From Variovorax paradoxus (GTDB lineage Bacteria > Pseudomonadota > Gammaproteobacteria > Burkholderiales > Burkholderiaceae_C), in contig NZ_CP091716.1 in the NCBI RefSeq assembly GCF_022009635.1, forward strand, positions 5,663,501 through 5,727,500: a stretch of DNA of 64,000 nt, given 5' to 3'. A program made the position numbers and the translations under genes. Positions 19,674-30,164 of the stretch are shown here, piece by piece (within the stretch, counting starts at the first letter, position 1; every line of letters starts with the position of its first letter). The notes beneath the pieces are model-generated. The model worked only from the letters and a program-made list of their open reading frames with translations. It did not search any database and was not told the origin of the DNA.

Positions 19674-21278
19674 TTAATGGATCTCGGCCGCTTCGGCCCT
19701 GAACACGCGCACGGCCCTGACCAGGCCGTCGGCCTGCTCCTGCAGCGACTGCGCCGTGGCCGAAGCCTCTTCGACCAGCGCGGCGTTCTGTTGTGTGACC
19801 TGGTCCATCTGCGCGATGGCCTGGTTGATCTGCTCGATGCCGGAGGTCTGCTCCTGGCTGGCGGTCGTGATCTCGCCCATGATGTCGGTCACGCGGCGCA
19901 CGCTGCCGACGATCTCTTCCATCGTGCGGCCGGCCTCCGCCACCTGCTTGCTGCCGGCCTCGACCTTCTCGACGGAATCGCCGATCAGCGTCTTGATTTC
20001 CTTGGCTGCCGCAGCGGAGCGCTGCGCGAGGCTGCGCACTTCGGAGGCGACCACGGCAAAGCCCTTGCCCTGCTCGCCCGCGCGGGCGGCTTCCACGGCG
20101 GCATTCAGCGCCAGGATGTTCGTCTGGAACGCGATGCCGTCGATCACGCCGATGATGTCGACGATCTTCCGGGACGACGCATTGATCGAGCCCATGGTGT
20201 CGACTACTTGAGACACGACGCTGCCGCCCTTCACGGCCACTTCCGAGGCCGACACCGCCAGCTGGTTGGCTTGGCGCGCGTTGTCCGCGTTCTGCTTCAC
20301 CGTGCTCGTGAGTTCCTCCATCGACGCCGCCGTCTGCTCCAGCGAGCTGGCCTGCTGTTCGGTGCGCGAAGAAAGATCCTGGTTGCCCGAGGCGATCTGG
20401 CTCGACGCCGACATCACGCCGGCCACGTTGGTGCCGACGTCCGCGACGATCGCGAACAGGTTCGCGCTCATCTGGTTCAGCGCGCGCAGCAGCCCGGTGA
20501 TTTCGTCGCCGCGGCGGATCTCGAACTTGGCGAGGTCGCCGCCCGCAATGGCCCGCGCCACATGCAAGGCCTCGTCGAGCGGGCGGAAGACGGTGCGGCC
20601 CAGGAACTGCCCGAGGCCCAGCCATGCGAGCGCAAAGCCCACGCCGCCGGCCGCCAGGGCGCCGGGCAGCCAGCTGTGCACGCCGGCCGAGGCGACCAGG
20701 CGGCCCGCCTCCATCCAGCCCGCAATGCCCAAGCCGAGCGTCAGCAGCGCGGCTGCCGTGGTCGCGCCGAACACGCGCTGGCGCACAGGAATGCGCCGCA
20801 GCTGCGCCAGCGGATTCATCCAGCCGCGCTGGACCACCTGGCCCTGCTGCAGCGTGACGCCCTTGGCCCCGCCTTCGCGCAGGCGGCGGTAGAGCGCATC
20901 GGCCTCGGCCACGTCGGCGCGGTCGGGCCGGCTGCGCACGGACATGTAGCCTTGCACGCGGCCGTCGCGGCGGATCGGCGTGACATTGGCCAGCACCCAG
21001 TAGAAGTCGCCGTTGCTGCGCCGGTTCTTGATGATCCCGGTCCAAGGCAGGCCCTGCCCCAGCGTCTGCCAGAGGTCGGCGAAGGCCTCGGGCGGCACGT
21101 CGGGATGGCGCACGATGTTGTGCGCCTTGCCCATGAGCTCGTCCACGGCATAGCCGCTGGCCTCGACGAAGGCCGGGTTGACATAGGTGATGCGACCCTT
21201 GAGGTCGGTGCGGGACACCAGGGCGGCGTCTCGCGGGAGTTCGTATTCGATGCCGGTGACTGGCAGATTGACGCGCAT
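19674..21278 (-). CDS. PAS-containing Aer-like chemoreceptor (receptor 5 of 8)
   Basis: Energy/redox-taxis type receptor of 534 residues. The ATG at 21278 gives [15 protein letters not shown], the usual Aer start. The cytoplasmic N-terminal PAS domain spans about 10-115 ([20 protein letters not shown] and the FAD-type [40 protein letters not shown]). Two or so membrane helices follow (about 150-205), then HAMP and the common signalling hairpin. There is no periplasmic sensor and no DWxEF tail. It probably binds FAD and reports respiratory state, by family analogy. The gene begins 16 nt after receptor 6 and precedes cheW copy 1. Confidence 0.94.
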   Translation of the reverse strand: MRVNLPVTGIEYELPRDAALVSRTDLKGRITYVNPAFVEASGYAVDELMGKAHNIVRHPDVPPEAFADLWQTLGQGLPWTGIIKNRRSNGDFYWVLANVTPIRRDGRVQGYMSVRSRPDRADVAEADALYRRLREGGAKGVTLQQGQVVQRGWMNPLAQLRRIPVRQRVFGATTAAALLTLGLGIAGWMEAGRLVASAGVHSWLPGALAAGGVGFALAWLGLGQFLGRTVFRPLDEALHVARAIAGGDLAKFEIRRGDEITGLLRALNQMSANLFAIVADVGTNVAGVMSASSQIASGNQDLSSRTEQQASSLEQTAASMEELTSTVKQNADNARQANQLAVSASEVAVKGGSVVSQVVDTMGSINASSRKIVDIIGVIDGIAFQTNILALNAAVEAARAGEQGKGFAVVASEVRSLAQRSAAAAKEIKTLIGDSVEKVEAGSKQVAEAGRTMEEIVGSVRRVTDIMGEITTASQEQTSGIEQINQAIAQMDQVTQQNAALVEEASATAQSLQEQADGLVRAVRVFRAEAAEIH

Positions 21279-21294
21279 GGTCCGGTCGTCGCTT

Positions 21295-22860
21295 TCAGGC
21301 AAGCGCCAGTTGATTGCGGCCGAGCTGGAATACGCCGACGACTTGCGACAGGCTGCCTGCCTGCTCCTGCAGCGACTGAGCGGCGGCCGAGGCCTGCTCG
21401 ACCAGTGCGGCGTTCTGCTGCGTCACCTGATCCATCTGCGTGATGGCCTGGTTGATCTGTTCGATGCCGGAGGTCTGCTCCTGGCTCGCCGCGGTGATCT
21501 CGCCCATGATGTCCGTCACGCGGCGCACGCTGCCGACGATCTCGTCCATGGTGCGGCCTGCCTCCGCGACCTGCTTGCTGCCCTCCTCGACCTTCTCTAC
21601 CGAGTCGCCGATCAACGTCTTGATTTCCTTGGCTGCGGCTGCGGAGCGTTGCGCGAGGCTGCGAACTTCCGAAGCGACCACTGCGAAGCCACGGCCTTGT
21701 TCACCGGCACGTGCTGCTTCCACGGCTGCGTTCAGCGCCAGGATGTTGGTCTGGAAGGCGATACCGTCGATCACGCCGATGATGTCGACGATCTTCTTGG
21801 ACGAGGCGTTGATCGAGCCCATCGTGTCCACCACTTGCGACACGACGCTGCCGCCCTTGACGGCCACTTCGGAGGCCGACACGGCCAGTTGGTTCGCCTG
21901 ACGCGCGTTGTCCGCGTTCTGCTTCACCGTCGAAGTCAGCTCTTCCATCGAAGCCGCGGTTTGCTCCAGCGAACTCGCCTGCTCTTCGGTACGCGAAGAC
22001 AGGTCCTGGTTGCCCGAAGCGATCTGGCTCGAAGCCGTCGCGATCGTGTCCGTGCCTGTGCGCACCTCGCCGACCACCTTGGCCAGGCTCTCGTTCATGT
22101 TCTTCAGCGCCTGCATCAGCTGGCCGGCTTCGTCGCGGCTTTCCACGCGGATGTCGGCGCTCAGGTCGCCGGCCGCGACGGTCTGCGCCACTTCCACCGC
22201 ATGGCCCAGCGGGCGCACGATGCCCAGGCTCAGGCGCCAGGCGAACAGCGCGCCCAGCAAGACGGCGATGGACGCCAGCACCACCAGCGTGGTGCGCCCC
22301 GCCACGTAGTCGGCGGCGATGCCGCGGGCGGCGGCATCGATCTTCTCGCGCTGGTGCTGGGCCAGCGCCTCGACGGCGCCGCCATAGACGCCCAGCGCGT
22401 CGGTGAACTTGGTGTCGACCAGCGTGTTCGCTTCGGCGAGCTGGCCGCTGTCCTTGAGCTTGTTGAGAACGCCCACCGTCTCGAGCACCACGGCGCGCGA
22501 AGCGGCGACCTTGGCATAGAGCGCCTTTTCTTCCGGCGTGTCCAGCATCGATTCGAGCTTCTTCTGCGCCGGGCTGATGCGGGCCGAGCCGGCGGCCTGG
22601 AGTTTGGAGAAATAGTCTGCGACGGCTGGATCGGTGGTCTTGATCATCGCGAAGTTGGCCACCGTGTTCGACTTGAGGTTGCTCAGCCATTCGTTGGCCA
22701 GGCGCTCCTTCACCAGCGCCTGCTCCACCATCTCGTCGGTGGCATGCCCCACATTGGTCAGCCGCAGCACGCCGGTGGCGGCAATGAAAGCCATCAGCAG
22801 CAGCATGACCGCGAAGCCGAGCCCCAGGCGCGTGCCGATTTTCAGATCCTTCAAACTCAT
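21295..22860 (-). CDS. Methyl-accepting chemotaxis protein 6 of 8 (4HB, no CheR tether)
   Basis: Chemoreceptor of 521 residues starting [20 protein letters not shown], with TM1 about 11-31, a periplasmic four-helix sensor 32-187, TM2 189-210, HAMP and the shared signalling hairpin. The sensor resembles that of receptor 1 ([31 protein letters not shown]), so the two are probably paralogues by duplication. The C-terminus ([13 protein letters not shown]) lacks the CheR pentapeptide. It leads a receptor 6 - receptor 5 - cheW1 - receptor 4 - 3 - 2 run and has a FliA-type promoter 66 nt upstream. Confidence 0.95.
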   Translation of the reverse strand: MSLKDLKIGTRLGLGFAVMLLLMAFIAATGVLRLTNVGHATDEMVEQALVKERLANEWLSNLKSNTVANFAMIKTTDPAVADYFSKLQAAGSARISPAQKKLESMLDTPEEKALYAKVAASRAVVLETVGVLNKLKDSGQLAEANTLVDTKFTDALGVYGGAVEALAQHQREKIDAAARGIAADYVAGRTTLVVLASIAVLLGALFAWRLSLGIVRPLGHAVEVAQTVAAGDLSADIRVESRDEAGQLMQALKNMNESLAKVVGEVRTGTDTIATASSQIASGNQDLSSRTEEQASSLEQTAASMEELTSTVKQNADNARQANQLAVSASEVAVKGGSVVSQVVDTMGSINASSKKIVDIIGVIDGIAFQTNILALNAAVEAARAGEQGRGFAVVASEVRSLAQRSAAAAKEIKTLIGDSVEKVEEGSKQVAEAGRTMDEIVGSVRRVTDIMGEITAASQEQTSGIEQINQAITQMDQVTQQNAALVEQASAAAQSLQEQAGSLSQVVGVFQLGRNQLALA

Positions 22861-22926
22861 TGCTCTCTTCCTTCAATAACGGGAGACGGCAGCCGTTGCG
22901 CGCAACGCGGCAACGCCGTCATCCTG

Positions 22927-22953
22927 TTATCGGCATCGGATCGCCAGACTTGA
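22927..22953 (-). promoter_or_regulatory. Sigma-28 (FliA) promoter for chemoreceptor 6 and downstream genes
   Basis: The - strand reads TCAA, 15 nt, GCCGATAA, with exact -10 and spacing. It lies between receptor 7 stop and receptor 6 start and could drive the whole run down to receptor 2. Confidence 0.85.
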
Positions 22954-22964
22954 GTCCTTTATTC

Positions 22965-24701
22965 TCAAAACTCGGTCCAATCGCCTTTGGAGTCGCCGGC
23001 CATGGCCAACTGGGGCGCGGGAGCGGCGACCGGCGCGCGGCGCGCGGGCAGCGCCTTGGCCGGCTGCTTCGCCACCGGACGCACGGTTTTCGCCACCGGC
23101 CTGGGAATGGGCGTGATGCGGGTGAAGCCGGGGCGCACGGTGGCCACGGCATTGGCGTCGATCTTGAAGATGCTCACGGTCTGCACGAGGCTGCTGGCCT
23201 GCTCCTGAAGCGACTGGGCCGCCGCCGAGGCTTCTTCGACCAGCGCGGCGTTCTGCTGCGTCACCTGGTCCATTTGCGTGATGGCCTGGTTGATCTGCTC
23301 GATGCCCGAGGTCTGTTCCTGGCTCGCCGCGGTGATCTCGCCCATGATGTCGGTTACGCGCTTGACGCTGCCGACGATCTGTTCCATGGTGCGGCCCGCC
23401 TCGGCGACCTGCTTGCTGCCCTCCTCGACCTTCTCTACCGAGTCGCCGATCAGCGTCTTGATTTCCTTGGCTGCCGCCGCCGAGCGCTGTGCGAGGCTGC
23501 GCACTTCCGATGCGACCACCGCGAAGCCACGGCCTTGTTCACCGGCACGTGCTGCTTCGACTGCCGCGTTCAGCGCCAGGATGTTGGTCTGGAAGGCAAT
23601 GCCGTCGATCACGCCGATGATGTCGACGATCTTCTTGGACGACGCATCGATGGAGCCCATCGTGCCCACCACCTGCGACACGACATCGCCGCCCTTCACG
23701 GCCACCTCCGAAGCCGAGACGGCCAGCTGGTTGGCTTGGCGCGCGTTGTCCGCGTTCTGCTTCACGGTCGAAGTCAGCTGCTCCATCGAAGCCGCCGTCT
23801 GCTCCAGCGAGCTGGCCTGTTCTTCGGTACGCGAAGACAGATCCTGGTTGCCCGATGCAATCTGGCTCGACGCCGTGGCGATCGTGTCCGTTCCCATGCG
23901 CACTTCGCGCACGATGCGGACCAGGCTTTCGTTCATGGCCTTCAGCGCCGTCATCAGCCGGCCGGTCTCGTCCTTCGAACGCACCTCGATGCGCGAGGTG
24001 ATGTCGCCCGCCGCCACCTTCTCGGCGACCTCCACCGCCTCCCCGATCGGGCGGGTGATCGAATGCGTGGTGAACCACGCGATGGCCGCGCCGAACAGGA
24101 TCGCGAAGCCGCCCAGCGCGAACATCAGGTTGCGCGACCAGGCATAGCCTTCGGCCGCCTCCCGGCTGGCCGCCTGGGACAGCTTGTTCTCGTTGGCGTC
24201 CATCGCGTCGAGTTCAGTCAGCACGTTCCGCACGGCCGGCTGGAACTTGGCGATGAAGATCTGCGTCGCCTCGTCGTTCTTGTTCTGCAGCGCCAGCTCG
24301 GACAGCTGGGCGTTCAAGGGCAAGAGCAAGGCCGCCTTCTCGTCGGCCCTTGCCAGCAGCGCCTTGCCTTCCGGCGTGGTGACCAGTTTTTCCAGCACCT
24401 TGTGAGCTTCCGCGTAGCGCTCCCGGGCGCCGACGATCTTCTTGGACTCTTCGCGCATGGCCGTGTCTTCGGTCAGCAGAATCAGGTTGCCGTCGAGGAT
24501 GGCGATCTCCCGGATCGCGTCCGACATCGTGTTGACCGCGGCCACCTTGACGTTGTTGCTGTTGACGATGCCTTCGAGACGCGACTGGACATTGCCCATG
24601 GCATGCAGGCCGAGGCCGATCGCGCCGGCCAGCATCAGGAGCACGGCGGCAAAATCCGCGCCTAGACGGGTGCCGATGCGGAGATTGAGAAGTGAGCGCA
24701 T
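22965..24701 (-). CDS. Methyl-accepting chemotaxis protein 7 of 8 (4HB, DWTEF tail)
   Basis: Chemoreceptor of 578 residues: TM1 about 11-33, a periplasmic four-helix sensor with the [22 protein letters not shown] type helix 1 (shared with many betaproteobacterial receptors), TM2 about 193-214, HAMP ([21 protein letters not shown]), then the signalling hairpin. The linker [16 protein letters not shown] and the terminal DWTEF closely match receptor 1 and indicate shared ancestry or gene conversion of the 3' end. The stop lies 12 nt before the receptor 6 sigma-28 promoter. Confidence 0.95.
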   Translation of the reverse strand: MRSLLNLRIGTRLGADFAAVLLMLAGAIGLGLHAMGNVQSRLEGIVNSNNVKVAAVNTMSDAIREIAILDGNLILLTEDTAMREESKKIVGARERYAEAHKVLEKLVTTPEGKALLARADEKAALLLPLNAQLSELALQNKNDEATQIFIAKFQPAVRNVLTELDAMDANENKLSQAASREAAEGYAWSRNLMFALGGFAILFGAAIAWFTTHSITRPIGEAVEVAEKVAAGDITSRIEVRSKDETGRLMTALKAMNESLVRIVREVRMGTDTIATASSQIASGNQDLSSRTEEQASSLEQTAASMEQLTSTVKQNADNARQANQLAVSASEVAVKGGDVVSQVVGTMGSIDASSKKIVDIIGVIDGIAFQTNILALNAAVEAARAGEQGRGFAVVASEVRSLAQRSAAAAKEIKTLIGDSVEKVEEGSKQVAEAGRTMEQIVGSVKRVTDIMGEITAASQEQTSGIEQINQAITQMDQVTQQNAALVEEASAAAQSLQEQASSLVQTVSIFKIDANAVATVRPGFTRITPIPRPVAKTVRPVAKQPAKALPARRAPVAAPAPQLAMAGDSKGDWTEF

Positions 24702-24708
24702 GGGTATT

Positions 24709-24996
24709 TCAAGAATCTCTTGCGTTGACGTTTTGAAGAACCCGGTCCAGCCGTTCAGCGGTTTTCAGCGCGTTCTGGCTGGAGCGGTTGAAGGAGCGCG
24801 CGATGAACCACGCGATGACGATTCCGGCAAGCAGCGATGCGGCACCCAGCGCCAGCATCGCGTTGCGCGCCCAAGCGAGGCCGGCACCGGCCTGGAAGCC
24901 GACCCCGAGCGCCACGGCCAGCAGCAGAAAGACGACGGCAATGCCGGCGCCCAGGCGCAGGGCGAACTTGGGGGAAAGACGTGCACGGGACAACAC
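24709..24996 (-). CDS. Receptor-like remnant: two membrane helices, no sensor or signalling domain
   Basis: A 95-residue frame from GTG at 24996, 4 nt after the stop of receptor 8 and 7 nt before receptor 7. Residues 1-35 look like a receptor leader plus TM1 ([20 protein letters not shown]), and about 38-66 match the TM2 entry of receptor 7 ([24 protein letters not shown] against [24 protein letters not shown]), joined with the periplasmic domain missing. After TM2 it goes [21 protein letters not shown] and stops, with no HAMP or hairpin. Most likely a deletion remnant of a receptor gene; a small membrane protein that is really made is possible. Confidence 0.5.
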   Translation of the reverse strand: MLSRARLSPKFALRLGAGIAVVFLLLAVALGVGFQAGAGLAWARNAMLALGAASLLAGIVIAWFIARSFNRSSQNALKTAERLDRVLQNVNARDS

Positions 24997-25000
24997 CTGG

Positions 25001-26560
25001 TCAGGCCGCCACGGTCTCGTCGGCGTCGAGCTTGAAGGTGCTCACCGCCCTGACGAGGTTGTCGGCCTGCTCCTGCAGCGACTGCGCGGCGGCCGATGCC
25101 TGCTCGACCAGCGCGGCGTTCTGCTGCGTCACTTGGTCCATCTGCGTGATGGCCTGGTTGATCTGCTCGATGCCGGAGGTTTGTTCCTGACTCGCGGCGG
25201 TGATCTCGCCCATGATGTCCGTCACGCGGCGCACGCTGCCGACGATCTCGTCCATGGTGCGGCCCGCTTCGCTGACCTGCTTGCTGCCTTCTTCGACTTT
25301 CTCCACCGAGTCGCCGATGAGGGTCTTGATTTCCTTGGCCGCCGACGCCGAACGCTGCGCCAGGTTGCGCACCTCGGAGGCGACCACGGCAAAGCCCTTG
25401 CCCTGCTCGCCCGCGCGGGCGGCTTCCACGGCCGCGTTCAATGCCAGGATATTCGTCTGGAAGGCAATGCCGTCGATGACACCGATGATGTCGACGATCT
25501 TCCGGGACGACGCATTGATCGATCCCATGGTGTCCACCACCTGAGACACGACGCTGCCGCCCTTCACCGCCACGGCGGAAGCCGACACGGCGAGCTGGTT
25601 CGCCTGCCGTGCGTTGTCCGCGTTCTGCTTCACGGTGCTCGTGAGCTCCTCCATCGAAGCCGCCGTCTGCTCCAGCGAACTGGCCTGCTGCTCCGTGCGC
25701 GAAGACAGGTCTTCATTGCCCGCCGCGATCTGCCGCGACGCCACGGCAATCGAATCGGTGGAAGCCTTGATGCGCGTCACCAGGTCGGTCAGCGTGTCTT
25801 CCATCTCGCCCATGCCGCGCAGCAGCCGGCCGAAGTCGCCGCCGCGATCGGTCTCGAATTCCTGGCTCAGGTCGCCGGAGGCCACGGTTTCGGCAATCAG
25901 CAGCGCCTCCCCGATGGGCTGCACGATGCCGCGCGTCAGCAGCCATGCGATGACCGAACCCAGCGCCAGCGCGAACACGGCCAGCACGATGAGATAGACG
26001 CGGCCCGACTGGTACTGGGCCTCGATGTCATTGGCCGTGCGGTCGATCTGCTGCTGCTGGAGCGTCACCATCGCGCGGATGCTGGCGTCGTAGCTTTCGA
26101 GCGCGGGCAGCAGTTGCGTGTCGGTGAGCTTGGCGGCTTCTTCCGGCTGGCCGCCGGCCTTCAGCTTGAGCAGCTTGTTGCGCAGCTCGACATAGTCGCC
26201 GCGCTTCTTCCTGATGTCGGCGCTCAGCGCCAGTTCGGCGGGAGCCGCCAGCATATCCTCGAGCTTCTTCTGCGTTTCGGAGATGCTGGCGCTGGTGCCG
26301 GCGATGCTCTTTTGCAGGTAGTCCTGCACCGCGGCGTCGTTGCTCTTGAGCAGCGAGACGGTGCGCACGCTGTTGGTGGTGGTGCCCAGTTGCCAGGCCG
26401 AAGCCAGGCGTTCCTTCACCAGCGACTGCCGGGCCATGTCCTTGGTGGCTTCGCCCACCGCCTGCAGCCGCAGCACACCGACGCCGGCGATCAGCACCAC
26501 CAGCGCGAGCACGACCGCGAAGCCGGCGCCCAGGCGCTGGCTCGTATTCCAATTCTTCAT
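25001..26560 (-). CDS. Methyl-accepting chemotaxis protein 8 of 8 (4HB, no CheR tether)
   Basis: Chemoreceptor of 519 residues: leader [16 protein letters not shown]1 about 12-32, periplasmic four-helix sensor about 33-188, TM2 about 190-212, HAMP ([21 protein letters not shown]) and the shared signalling hairpin. The C-terminus ends at [14 protein letters not shown] without a CheR pentapeptide. A GGAGACAAG ribosome site lies close upstream. It is the first receptor after cheW copy 2 and the farthest upstream of the array. Confidence 0.95.
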   Translation of the reverse strand: MKNWNTSQRLGAGFAVVLALVVLIAGVGVLRLQAVGEATKDMARQSLVKERLASAWQLGTTTNSVRTVSLLKSNDAAVQDYLQKSIAGTSASISETQKKLEDMLAAPAELALSADIRKKRGDYVELRNKLLKLKAGGQPEEAAKLTDTQLLPALESYDASIRAMVTLQQQQIDRTANDIEAQYQSGRVYLIVLAVFALALGSVIAWLLTRGIVQPIGEALLIAETVASGDLSQEFETDRGGDFGRLLRGMGEMEDTLTDLVTRIKASTDSIAVASRQIAAGNEDLSSRTEQQASSLEQTAASMEELTSTVKQNADNARQANQLAVSASAVAVKGGSVVSQVVDTMGSINASSRKIVDIIGVIDGIAFQTNILALNAAVEAARAGEQGKGFAVVASEVRNLAQRSASAAKEIKTLIGDSVEKVEEGSKQVSEAGRTMDEIVGSVRRVTDIMGEITAASQEQTSGIEQINQAITQMDQVTQQNAALVEQASAAAQSLQEQADNLVRAVSTFKLDADETVAA

Positions 26561-26617
26561 CTGGCTTGTCTCCTCTCGGACCCTTGGTGTCTTTTTTATT
26601 CAGTGCCCGGAGAAAAC

Positions 26618-27133
26618 TCAGGCCGCCATCTTCTCGATGAGGCCCATCTCGTCGCTGGACATGAGCCGGTCGATGTCCACCAGAATCAGCATCCGGTCGT
26701 CCAGCGTGCCCAGCCCGATCAGGTAATCGGCGTCCAGCACCGAGCCCATCTCCGGCGCCGGCTTGATCTGCTCGGCCGACAGCGTGATCACGTCCGACAC
26801 GCTGTCCACCACCATCCCCACCACCCGGCCGCCGATGTTCAGCACGATCACCACCGTGAACTGGTCGTACGTCGGATCGCCCAGCTTGAACTTGATCCGC
26901 ATGTCGATGATCGGCACGATGATCCCGCGCAGGTTCACCACGCCCTTGATGTATTCCGGCGCATTGGCAATGCGCGTCACAGCGTCGTAGCCGCGCAGCT
27001 CCTGCACCTTCTGGATGTCGATCCCGTATTCCTCTTCGCCCAGCTTGAACGTCACCACCTCCAGGCGGCTCGCGCCCGTGGACGCGCCCGACTGCTGCTG
27101 TTGCCTTTGCTGAAAGCTTGCGATCTCTGCCAT
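26618..27133 (-). CDS. cheW: Chemotaxis coupling protein CheW, copy 2
   Basis: Adaptor between receptors and CheA, 171 residues from the ATG at 27133. The N-terminal tail is Gln-rich ([10 protein letters not shown]) and unlike copy 1. From [12 protein letters not shown] onward the protein is identical to copy 1 until the last dozen residues. It lies 85 nt downstream of flgJ and immediately before receptor 8, so it may be transcribed from the flg operon; no FliA-type site was seen in front of it. Confidence 0.96.
   Translation of the reverse strand: MAEIASFQQRQQQQSGASTGASRLEVVTFKLGEEEYGIDIQKVQELRGYDAVTRIANAPEYIKGVVNLRGIIVPIIDMRIKFKLGDPTYDQFTVVIVLNIGGRVVGMVVDSVSDVITLSAEQIKPAPEMGSVLDADYLIGLGTLDDRMLILVDIDRLMSSDEMGLIEKMAA
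26658..27070. repeat. 413-bp direct repeat, cheW copy 2 core
   Basis: Partner of 19175-19587, same orientation, about 99% identical by eye (substitutions seen at four positions). Confidence 0.85.
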
Positions 27134-27218
27134 GGGAATTCCTGTGTATTCCAGTGTTGGGGGGAGGCTCGCCGCGCATGCGGCGGCCGGTACCGGGCCA
27201 GGCCGCGCCGCGCAGGGC

Positions 27219-28235
27219 TCAGCCGAATTTCTGCATGATTCGAACCAGCTTCTCGCCGTACTTCGGATCGGTGGCGTAGCCCGCGCGCTGCAGGCCGTGT
27301 GCGGCCTCGTGCGGGTCGTCGGTGGCCAGCACGTTCGCGTAGCGCGGGTTGCGCGTGATGAAGCGCGCGTAGTCGGTGAAGGCTTCGTCGTACGAGGCGT
27401 AGGCGCGGAACTTGGCGCGCACCTTCTGCGGCTCGCCGTCGACGTATTCGGTGGTGGTGGTCTCGACCGTCGGGCCCTTCCAGCTGCGGTCGGCCTTGAT
27501 GCCGAACAGGTTGAAGCTCTGCGTGCCGTCGTCGGCGCGGATCTCGCGCTTGCCCCAGCCCGACTCCAGCGCGGCCTGCGCCAGGATCAGCGGCGCGGGC
27601 ACGCCGCTGGCCGTGCTGGCCGCCTGCGCGGAAGCACCCATGCGGCCCACGAAATCGTCGACCTGGCCCTGCAGCGAAGCATTCGCGGCCGGCGCGCGGC
27701 GGTCGCCGTTGTATTGGTACACACCCAGGTCGGCCGCCGTGGAGACGCGCCCGCTGGGCGCCGAGCCGATGGGAATGCCCGCGCGCGGCGAGAACGGCAG
27801 GCCGGTGGAGCGCGGCTCGAGCAGCATCGGCCGCATGCCGATCTCGGCGTCCGCCTCGGCATCGGGCGGGCCCGACGGCAAGGTGCGGCGCAGCTGTTCG
27901 AGCATGGCCTCGGCCAGCCCCACGCCGCGCCCCGAAAGGTTCTGCGCGAGCTGCTGGTCGAACATCGACTGGTAGATCTTCTGGTTCTGGCTGTCGAGCA
28001 GGCCGCTGGAAGGCGTGGCTTCGCGCATGCTCTTGAGCACCATGTTCATGAACATGGCCTCGAACTGGCGCGAGACCTGCTGCAGCCCTTCTTCCGGCGA
28101 TGCGCGCACCGTGCGGCGCAGTGCATCGACGCCCTGCACGTCCAGTGCAAAGCGCTGGTCGAGCGCACCGGCGCGGCTGGCCGCGTCGGAAGTGTTCCAT
28201 GCGCCCGCGCCGGCGCTCGTGTTCGAGACGGTCAT
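27219..28235 (-). CDS. flgJ: Flagellar rod-capping muramidase FlgJ
   Basis: Dual protein: the N-terminal part caps the growing rod and the C-terminal glucosaminidase opens the peptidoglycan. The product is 338 residues. The rod-binding part is about 30-115 ([19 protein letters not shown]). A variable linker follows, then the glucosaminidase domain about 185-335 with the catalytic-glutamate motif ([12 protein letters not shown]) and SFNLFGIKA. This is the two-domain enteric/betaproteobacterial form. It ends the flgBCDEFGHIJ series and starts 10 nt after flgI. Confidence 0.95.
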   Translation of the reverse strand: MTVSNTSAGAGAWNTSDAASRAGALDQRFALDVQGVDALRRTVRASPEEGLQQVSRQFEAMFMNMVLKSMREATPSSGLLDSQNQKIYQSMFDQQLAQNLSGRGVGLAEAMLEQLRRTLPSGPPDAEADAEIGMRPMLLEPRSTGLPFSPRAGIPIGSAPSGRVSTAADLGVYQYNGDRRAPAANASLQGQVDDFVGRMGASAQAASTASGVPAPLILAQAALESGWGKREIRADDGTQSFNLFGIKADRSWKGPTVETTTTEYVDGEPQKVRAKFRAYASYDEAFTDYARFITRNPRYANVLATDDPHEAAHGLQRAGYATDPKYGEKLVRIMQKFG

Positions 28236-28245
28236 GCGCGCGGCC

Positions 28246-29454
28246 TCAGATGATTTCCAGCTCGGCGCTCAACGCGCCGGCCGATTTCATGGCCTGCAGG
28301 ATCGACACCAGGTCTTGCGGGTTCGCGCCCAGGGCGTTGAGGCCCTTGACCACGTCCGACAGCGAAGCGCCGCCGCGCACCATCTGCATCGCGCCGCCTC
28401 CCTGGTTCACCGAAATCTGCGAGGTCTGCGCCGCCACCGTGGTGCCGCCCGAGAGCGCGCCCGGCTGGCTGATGACGGGCTCGGTGTTGATGACCACCGA
28501 CAGGTTGCCGTGCGCAATGGCGCAATCTTTCACCCGCACCGCCTGGTTCATGACCACCGAACCGGTGCGTGCATTGACCACCACGCGCGCGCCGGCCTGC
28601 GTCGGCGTCACTTCGAGGTCTTCGAGCCGCGCGAGGAAACCCACGCGCTGCTGCGGCTCCGGCGCCCGCACGCGGATGACGCGCGCATCGATCGCCTCGG
28701 CCGAGCCCGGACCGAACTGCCGGTTGATGGCATCGACCGCGCGTTGCGTGGTGCCGAAGTCCGAGCGGTTGAGCTCCAGCGTGAACGTGCCTTCGCCGCC
28801 CACCGGCGCCTCGACCGTGCGCTCGACCAGCGCGCCGCCCGGAATGCGGCCCGAACTGAGCTGGTTGACCTGCACCTTGCTGCCGTTGGCCGACGCGCCC
28901 GCGCCGCCGACCACCATGTTGCCCTGCGCCACCGCGTAGGTCGCGCCGTCCACGCCCTTCAGCGGCGTCATCAGCAGCGTGCCGCCGCGCAGGCTCTTCG
29001 CATTGCCCATGGACGACACCGTCACGTCGATGTTCTGCCCCGGCCGCGCGAACGACGGCAGCGTGGCCGTGACCATCACCGCCGCCACGTTCTTCAGCTG
29101 CATGTTCACGCCCTGCGGAATCGTGATGCCCAGCTGCTGCAGCATGTTGTTCAGGCTCTGCGTGGTGAACGGCGTCTGCATGGTCTGGTCGCCCGTGCCG
29201 TCCAGGCCCACCATCAGCCCATAGCCGATCAGCGGGTTGTCCCGCACGCCCTGGATGCTCGCGAGCTCCTTGAGCCGCTCCGCATGCGCGGGCACGAAGA
29301 GCAGCGAAGCAAACACCGCAGCCGCCGCGATGCGCCAGCGAGCCCGAAGGTTCGTGAGATACCGCGGAACCGGCTTTGCCGGGCCGCAGGCATCGCCCCC
29401 TGCAAGGGGGAAGGAGAAGCGACACGAAGTGCGCGAAGCCTGGGGGTTTTTCAT
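28246..29454 (-). CDS. flgI: Flagellar P-ring protein FlgI with repeat-derived N-terminus
   Basis: Periplasmic P-ring subunit around the rod. From the ATG at 29454 the product is 402 residues. The mature protein begins near residue 59 ([20 protein letters not shown], then [10 protein letters not shown]) after a signal-peptide core at about 42-58 ([17 protein letters not shown]). Residues 3-31 are encoded by an 85-bp dispersed repeat (29362-29446), giving an unusually long n-region ([19 protein letters not shown]). No ATG, GTG or TTG lies between the repeat and the hydrophobic core that would leave a complete signal peptide, so the repeat appears to supply the start region. Function is certain; start moderately so. 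Confidence 0.94.
   Translation of the reverse strand: MKNPQASRTSCRFSFPLAGGDACGPAKPVPRYLTNLRARWRIAAAAVFASLLFVPAHAERLKELASIQGVRDNPLIGYGLMVGLDGTGDQTMQTPFTTQSLNNMLQQLGITIPQGVNMQLKNVAAVMVTATLPSFARPGQNIDVTVSSMGNAKSLRGGTLLMTPLKGVDGATYAVAQGNMVVGGAGASANGSKVQVNQLSSGRIPGGALVERTVEAPVGGEGTFTLELNRSDFGTTQRAVDAINRQFGPGSAEAIDARVIRVRAPEPQQRVGFLARLEDLEVTPTQAGARVVVNARTGSVVMNQAVRVKDCAIAHGNLSVVINTEPVISQPGALSGGTTVAAQTSQISVNQGGGAMQMVRGGASLSDVVKGLNALGANPQDLVSILQAMKSAGALSAELEII
29362..29446 (-). repeat. Dispersed 85-bp repeat, copy A (inside flgI start)
   Basis: The - strand version begins CCCCCAGGCTTCGCGCACTT and ends AAAGCCGGTTCCGCGG. It aligns without gaps to copy B at 55610-55694 with 8 differences in 85 (about 91%). 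It carries a small internal hairpin (CCCCC..GGGGG). Both copies lie at a gene junction. Confidence 0.8.
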
Positions 29455-29456
29455 AG

Positions 29457-30164
29457 TCAAAATGGCATGACGTTGAGGAAGATGCGCTGCATCCAACCCA
29501 TGGTCTGGGCCTCGTCGATGTAGCCCTTGGCCGAGTACTCGATGCGTGCATCGGCCACCAGCGTCGAAGGCACGGTGTTGTTGCCCGACACGGTGCGCGG
29601 GTTCACCACGCCAGAGAAGCGGATGTACTCGGTGCCCTGGTTGATGCCCATCTGCTTTTCGCCGCTCACCAGCAGGTTGCCGTTGCCCATCACGTCCACC
29701 ACCGTGACCGTGATCACGCCGCTGAAGGTGTTGTTGGCATTGGCGCCGCCCTTGGCGGTGAGCGAGTTGGTGCCGCTGAGCTTGGTGTCCTGCCCGTCGA
29801 GCAGGCCGCCGATGAGTTTCGGAATCGCCGCGAACACGCTCGTGGTGTTGCCCGCGCGGCTGGCGTTCGCGCCCGAATTCTTGGTGGCATTGACCTTCTC
29901 GTTGATCACGATGGTCAGGATGTCGCCGATGTTGCGCGGGCGCCGGTCCTCGAACAACGCATTCGCGCCCGGACCGTCCTGGAAGATCGCGCCGGGCGAG
30001 CGCCGCGGCTGCATCTGCGCATAGCTTTCGGCGCGCGCCGTCATCGGCTGGTGCACCAGCGGCTCGCGCGGCACTTGCGCGCAGCCCGTGGCCAGCGCGG
30101 CGACGAGCACCGCCAACAGCACCCTGGCGGCGCCGACCCGATGAAGAAGACGCGCACCGTTCAT
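29457..30164 (-). CDS. flgH: Flagellar L-ring lipoprotein FlgH
   Basis: Outer-membrane L-ring subunit. The ATG at 30164 overlaps the flgG TGA and gives 235 residues; an adjacent GTG one codon earlier is the only alternative. A lipoprotein signal peptide ends at the lipobox LATGC (Cys28), as expected for this lipoprotein. Family motifs include [20 protein letters not shown] and [28 protein letters not shown] in part. The C-terminus runs to VMPF. flgI follows after 2 nt. Confidence 0.95.
   Translation of the reverse strand: MNGARLLHRVGAARVLLAVLVAALATGCAQVPREPLVHQPMTARAESYAQMQPRRSPGAIFQDGPGANALFEDRRPRNIGDILTIVINEKVNATKNSGANASRAGNTTSVFAAIPKLIGGLLDGQDTKLSGTNSLTAKGGANANNTFSGVITVTVVDVMGNGNLLVSGEKQMGINQGTEYIRFSGVVNPRTVSGNNTVPSTLVADARIEYSAKGYIDEAQTMGWMQRIFLNVMPF

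Noticed and set aside
19132..21045. 637-codon - strand frame ending in CheW
   Set aside because: Only its last ~173 codons are CheW; the rest is the wrong phase of the Aer-like receptor.
10236..24665. Very long + strand ORFs (up to 887 codons) across flgK and the chemoreceptors
   Set aside because: His/Arg/Ala-rich antisense translations repeat because the receptor genes repeat; no ribosome sites or family motifs.
12128..26560. Regularly repeated sequence suggesting a CRISPR or satellite array
   Set aside because: The repeats are conserved coding for receptor signalling domains; no short spaced repeats.
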